From an uncultured Clostridiaceae bacterium (GTDB taxonomy: Bacteria > Bacillota > Clostridia > TANB77 > CAG-508), in assembly GCA_948356915.1 (NCBI GenBank), contig CAOJCG010000018.1, positions 1 through 33,929 on the forward strand: a DNA stretch of 33,929 nucleotides, in the 5' to 3' direction. Within the stretch, counting starts at the first letter, position 1. Every line of letters begins with the position of its first letter. Shown here piece after piece: positions 31,369 to 33,929 of this stretch. The notes beneath the pieces were generated by a model, which worked only from the letters and a program-made list of their open reading frames with translations, searched no databases and was not told the origin of the DNA. A program made the translations under genes and the position numbers.

Positions 31369-31668
31369 CTACCTCTCCATTCTTATTTCAAGTTCCTTAG
31401 CCGTTGCAATACATTTATGATATGTTTTTGCATTTATAAAGAAAATTGGAACTGTAGATATAGGGAAAAAAAGATTAGAAAATGAAAATGAGGGAAGACA
31501 GATAGCGCATATAAATGCACTTATGCATATTATCATACATAAATTTCGGCAAATTTTGAAATACCGAGCTGTCTTAAATTTTTTGGAATTTCTTAAAAGC
31601 ACAACCAAAAATACGCAACATAATACACCGCATAACACAAAAGATACAACAAAAATCAAATCCTTCAT
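31369..31668 (-). CDS. Hypothetical small membrane protein, 99 aa
   Basis: Encodes 99 aa from the ATG at 31666-31668 (complement), chosen because GGAGATT lies just upstream; the open frame reaches 31701. Two or three hydrophobic segments are visible: LIFVVSFVLCGVLCCVFLVVLL, MIICISAFICAICLPSF and a weaker FFPISTVPIFFI. A basic loop (RNSKKFKTARYFKICRN) lies between the first two and a charged tail (KCIATAKELEIRMER) at the end. Cysteines are frequent inside the membrane segments. I recognise no family. It is isolated on the - strand between repeat-rich DNA and trmR, and its codons are less A-biased than those of the neighbours. Confidence 0.65.
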   Translation of the reverse strand: MKDLIFVVSFVLCGVLCCVFLVVLLRNSKKFKTARYFKICRNLCMIICISAFICAICLPSFSFSNLFFPISTVPIFFINAKTYHKCIATAKELEIRMER

Positions 31669-31922
31669 ATAATCTCCTTTCCAAAAGCAGGCTAGCAACA
31701 TATCAAAATTACTATTCAGTAAATTGATATAGTATCAAACAATACATAACTATATTATACCTAATTTGACATAAAATATCAAATGGTAACCAAAATGCTC
31801 AAAAACATATATGTTATTATTATTTGATTTCTATTTCTTAACAAGATTTAAAATATAATCTTTAAAAATAAAAATTATAAAATAATAGGCTTACAAATAA
31901 TATAATACTGCTAAAATTATAA

Positions 31923-31951
31923 TTGCCAAAACGCTATAAAAGTGATAATAT
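31923..31951 (+). promoter_or_regulatory. Sigma-A type promoter of trmR
   Basis: TTGCCA (31923-31928), an exact 17-bp spacer and TAATAT (31946-31951), 29 bp before the ATG. Confidence 0.55.
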
Positions 31952-31980
31952 ATAATAAAACAAAAAAGGAATGAATAAAA

Positions 31981-32580
31981 ATGAACAAACAAGAATTAGA
32001 AAAAATAAAACAAAAAGCCCTAGAAGAACACATACCAATAATAATGGATGATACCTTAGAAGTAGTAGATGAAATACTAACAAAACTAAAACCAAAAAAA
32101 ATACTAGAAATAGGTACAGCAGTAGGATACTCAGCAATATGTTTTTCAGAATATTTGATTGTTGGAGGAAAAATAGACACAATAGAGAGAGATGAAGAAA
32201 GAATATTGCAGGCGAAAGAAAATATAAAGAAAGTAGGAGTAGAAGAAAAAATAAATATCTATGAAGGAGATGCAGTAGAAATATTACCTACTTTAAATGA
32301 AAAATATGATATGATATTCATAGACGCTGCAAAAGGTAAATATCCATTTTTCTTAAAAGAAGCACTAAGAATGTTAAATGAAGGTGGAGTAATATTAGCA
32401 GATAACATATTATACAAAGGCTATGTAATGAGTGACTACAACAAACACAAACAACGTACAGCAGTACGAAATTTAAGAGAATATATAGCTGAGGTTACTA
32501 ATAACCCTAATTTGAAAACTGAAATTCTAGAAGTTGGAGATGGATTAGCAATAACAAGAAAATTAGGAAAAGCTGTGTAG
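31981..32580 (+). CDS. trmR: SAM-dependent O-methyltransferase, TrmR-like (tRNA 5-hydroxyuridine methyltransferase)
   Basis: Encodes 199 aa of the class I O-methyltransferase family 3. The SAM-binding loop is LEIGTAVGYSA (about residues 41-51), with acidic IERDEER and the metal/catalytic FIDAAKGKYPFF and LADNILYKG motifs. YrrM/TrmR in B. subtilis methylates 5-hydroxyuridine at tRNA position 34. The next gene is a U32 peptidase-like protein, and U32 proteins (TrhP) make that same 5-hydroxyuridine, so the pair reconstitutes a known tRNA wobble-modification pathway. A generic catechol O-methyltransferase-like role is less likely given the neighbour. Confidence 0.88.
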   Translation: MNKQELEKIKQKALEEHIPIIMDDTLEVVDEILTKLKPKKILEIGTAVGYSAICFSEYLIVGGKIDTIERDEERILQAKENIKKVGVEEKINIYEGDAVEILPTLNEKYDMIFIDAAKGKYPFFLKEALRMLNEGGVILADNILYKGYVMSDYNKHKQRTAVRNLREYIAEVTNNPNLKTEILEVGDGLAITRKLGKAV

Positions 32581-32638
32581 ATATTTGTAAAGAAATATGT
32601 TATAATAGCAAAAGAATAAATAATTGGAGGAATTAAAA

Positions 32639-33899
32639 ATGAAAAAACCAGAATTATTAGCACCAGCAGGTTCTTTTGAAAAAGCAAAAGTAGCATTTAT
32701 GTATGGTGCAGATGCAGTATATGCAGGTACGTCATCACTTTCATTAAGAACAAGATCTGAAATGCAAGATGGAGACTTAGCAAATACAATAAAGTATGCA
32801 CATAGTATAGGAAAAAAGGTATACACAGCAATAAATATATATGCTTGGGATGAAAAGTATGAAGAAATAAAAAAGCAAGCTCAAATGTTAAATGAATTAA
32901 AAGTAGATGGAATAATAGTAGCTGATGGTGGTGTAGTAGAAGTAATAAAAGAATATGCACCAGATGTAGAAATACACATAAGTACACAAGCAAACACAGT
33001 AAGTTATCATAGTGCAAATTTTTGGCATAAGAATGGAGCAAAAAGAGTAATACTTCGGAAGAGAAATGAACAAAGAGCAAATAAAAGAATTAGTTAAAAA
33101 TAAAGCAGAAGATTTAGAAGTAGAAATGTTTATACATGGAGCTATTTGCTTTGGGTATTCTGGAAGATGTTTTTTAAGTGATTTCTTAGCAGGAAGAAGT
33201 GCAAACTTAGGAGATTGTGCACAAAGCTGTAGATGGGCATATAATGTGTATGTAGAAGAAACGAATAAACCAGGCAACTTAATGCCAGTAGAACATGATG
33301 ATAAAGGGACATATATATTTTCTTCAAAAGATATGTGCTTAATAAAAGAAATACCAGAAATTTGTGAAATGGGCGTAGACAGTTTAAAAATAGAAGGTAG
33401 GCTAAAAACAAAATACTACTTAGCATCAGTAGTAAATGCATATAGAAATGCAATAGATGATTATTTTGAAAATCCAAAGGAATATGATTATACAAAATAT
33501 TTAAAAGAGTTAGAAAAAACAAAAACAAGAGGATTAACAACATTTTATTTTAATGATAGAAATAACAAAGATATTCAAGAATATGAAGGAAAGCAATATA
33601 ATTTGGAATATGAATTTGGTGGAGAGGTTGTAGACTTTGAAGGAGAAAAAACAATTATAGAGATAAAAAATAAATTAACTGTAGGAGATGAACTAGAGAT
33701 TATAATACCAGGAACAATAACACCAGAAAAGTTCACAATACAAAAACTATGGAACATAGAAACAAACGAAGAAATACAAACAATAAACCCAGGAAAGGCA
33801 GGACAAAAGGTAAAACTAGTATTACCAATAAAGGCAGAAAAAAATTGGATATTAAGAAGGAAAAAGAAAGAAAAAATTTTAAGTTTCTATATTTTTTGA
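32639..33899 (+). pseudogene. U32 family peptidase-like protein (TrhP-like tRNA hydroxylation protein), frameshifted
   Basis: ATG 32639 follows GGAGG and opens with the U32 start (MKKPELLAPAGSFEKAKVAF). The frame is lost at codon 140. The first open segment reads to 33097 with a meaningless tail, while the true sequence continues in another frame as GREMNKEQIKELVKNKAEDL. One extra base, C33056, between CTT and GGA explains it; without it the protein would have 419 aa, a normal length. The second part keeps the U32 signature EMFIHGAICFGYSGRCFLS and the four-cysteine cluster (C..C..C..C), plus the C-terminal beta domain ending KNWILRRKKK. TrhP proteins prepare 5-hydroxyuridine on tRNA; trmR directly upstream supports this. 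The cell may make no intact product, unless the extra base is a sequencing error. Confidence 0.85.
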
Positions 33900-33914
33900 A
33901 AAAATAGAAATAGT

Positions 33915-33923
33915 TATCCACAG
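33915..33923 (+). other. Perfect DnaA-box word TTATCCACA at the window edge
   Basis: TTATCCACA (33915-33923) equals the consensus DnaA box. It lies 16 bp after the end of the U32 gene and the window stops 6 bp later. One box alone can occur by chance and is not evidence of an origin. Confidence 0.3.
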
Positions 33924-33929
33924 ATTTAT

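Noticed and set aside
33885..33911. TTTCTAT/ATAGAAA stem at the end of the U32 gene as a terminator
   Set aside because: The inner stem has a bulge and no T-run follows, so it is not a convincing terminator.

Overview
The window is very AT-rich. It carries Gram-positive gene sets (ireB-ruvX-DUF1292, rbgA, mini-RNase III, cdaA, an rpsA-like gene, typA, popT/DUF368, trmR plus U32) and an intact mother-cell sporulation sigma factor with a pro-sequence. This points to a spore-forming, low-GC Bacillota, most likely a gut-type Clostridia member. Nearly all genes lie on the + strand and most have strong GGAGG-type ribosome binding sites.

Region 1 (1 to about 11.3 kb) is accessory and looks like the right part of an integrated mobilizable element. 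It opens with two hairpins (candidate oriT), a MobC-like accessory protein and a MOBP-type relaxase. Cargo follows: a YhcG-type (DUF1016) PDDEXK nuclease with its own promoter and leader hairpin, then a 1206-residue YobI/KAP-type membrane P-loop NTPase. Next is a possible metabolic or stress cargo: a GNAT-NTF2 fusion, a metallo-beta-lactamase-fold (MBL) hydrolase, a Nudix hydrolase, a second paralogous MBL protein, a third UlaG-like MBL protein, and a cupin lacking its metal ligands. No integrase or att site is visible, so the element probably continues to the left and its right end is not fixed.

Region 2 (11.4 to 33.9 kb) is chromosomal backbone. A bidirectional terminator separates it from the cargo. 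The order is popT (minus strand), nagZ, sigK, a hypothetical gene, then a three-gene set: a small membrane protein, a CpaE-like ParA/MinD-type protein with two AT-hooks and an acidic 14-residue tandem repeat, and a membrane GAF/degenerate-GGDEF protein. It runs straight into ireB-ruvX-DUF1292. Then come a membrane protein, rbgA, mrnC, a 38-residue membrane peptide, cdaA, truA (frameshifted), an unusual GC-richer minus-strand gene, a Cys-rich membrane protein, a secreted protein with a possible clan CD His-Cys dyad, an rpsA-like gene, typA, a minus-strand membrane protein, trmR and a frameshifted U32/TrhP gene. The right edge ends in a perfect DnaA-box word.

Intergenic regions from 20.3 to 31.2 kb are filled with REP-like palindromes: GTAG followed by a GGGCG-stem hairpin, often with CTTCGAAG nearby, and a second GGGGACTGTCCCC family. 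I saw neither family in the left accessory part. The best candidates for something new are the AT-hook ParA-like/degenerate GGDEF set, the secreted clan CD-like protein, and the nuclease-NTPase pair behind the mobilization genes. A technical point also matters: truA and the U32 gene are each broken by one extra C in the same local context (T-C-GG).
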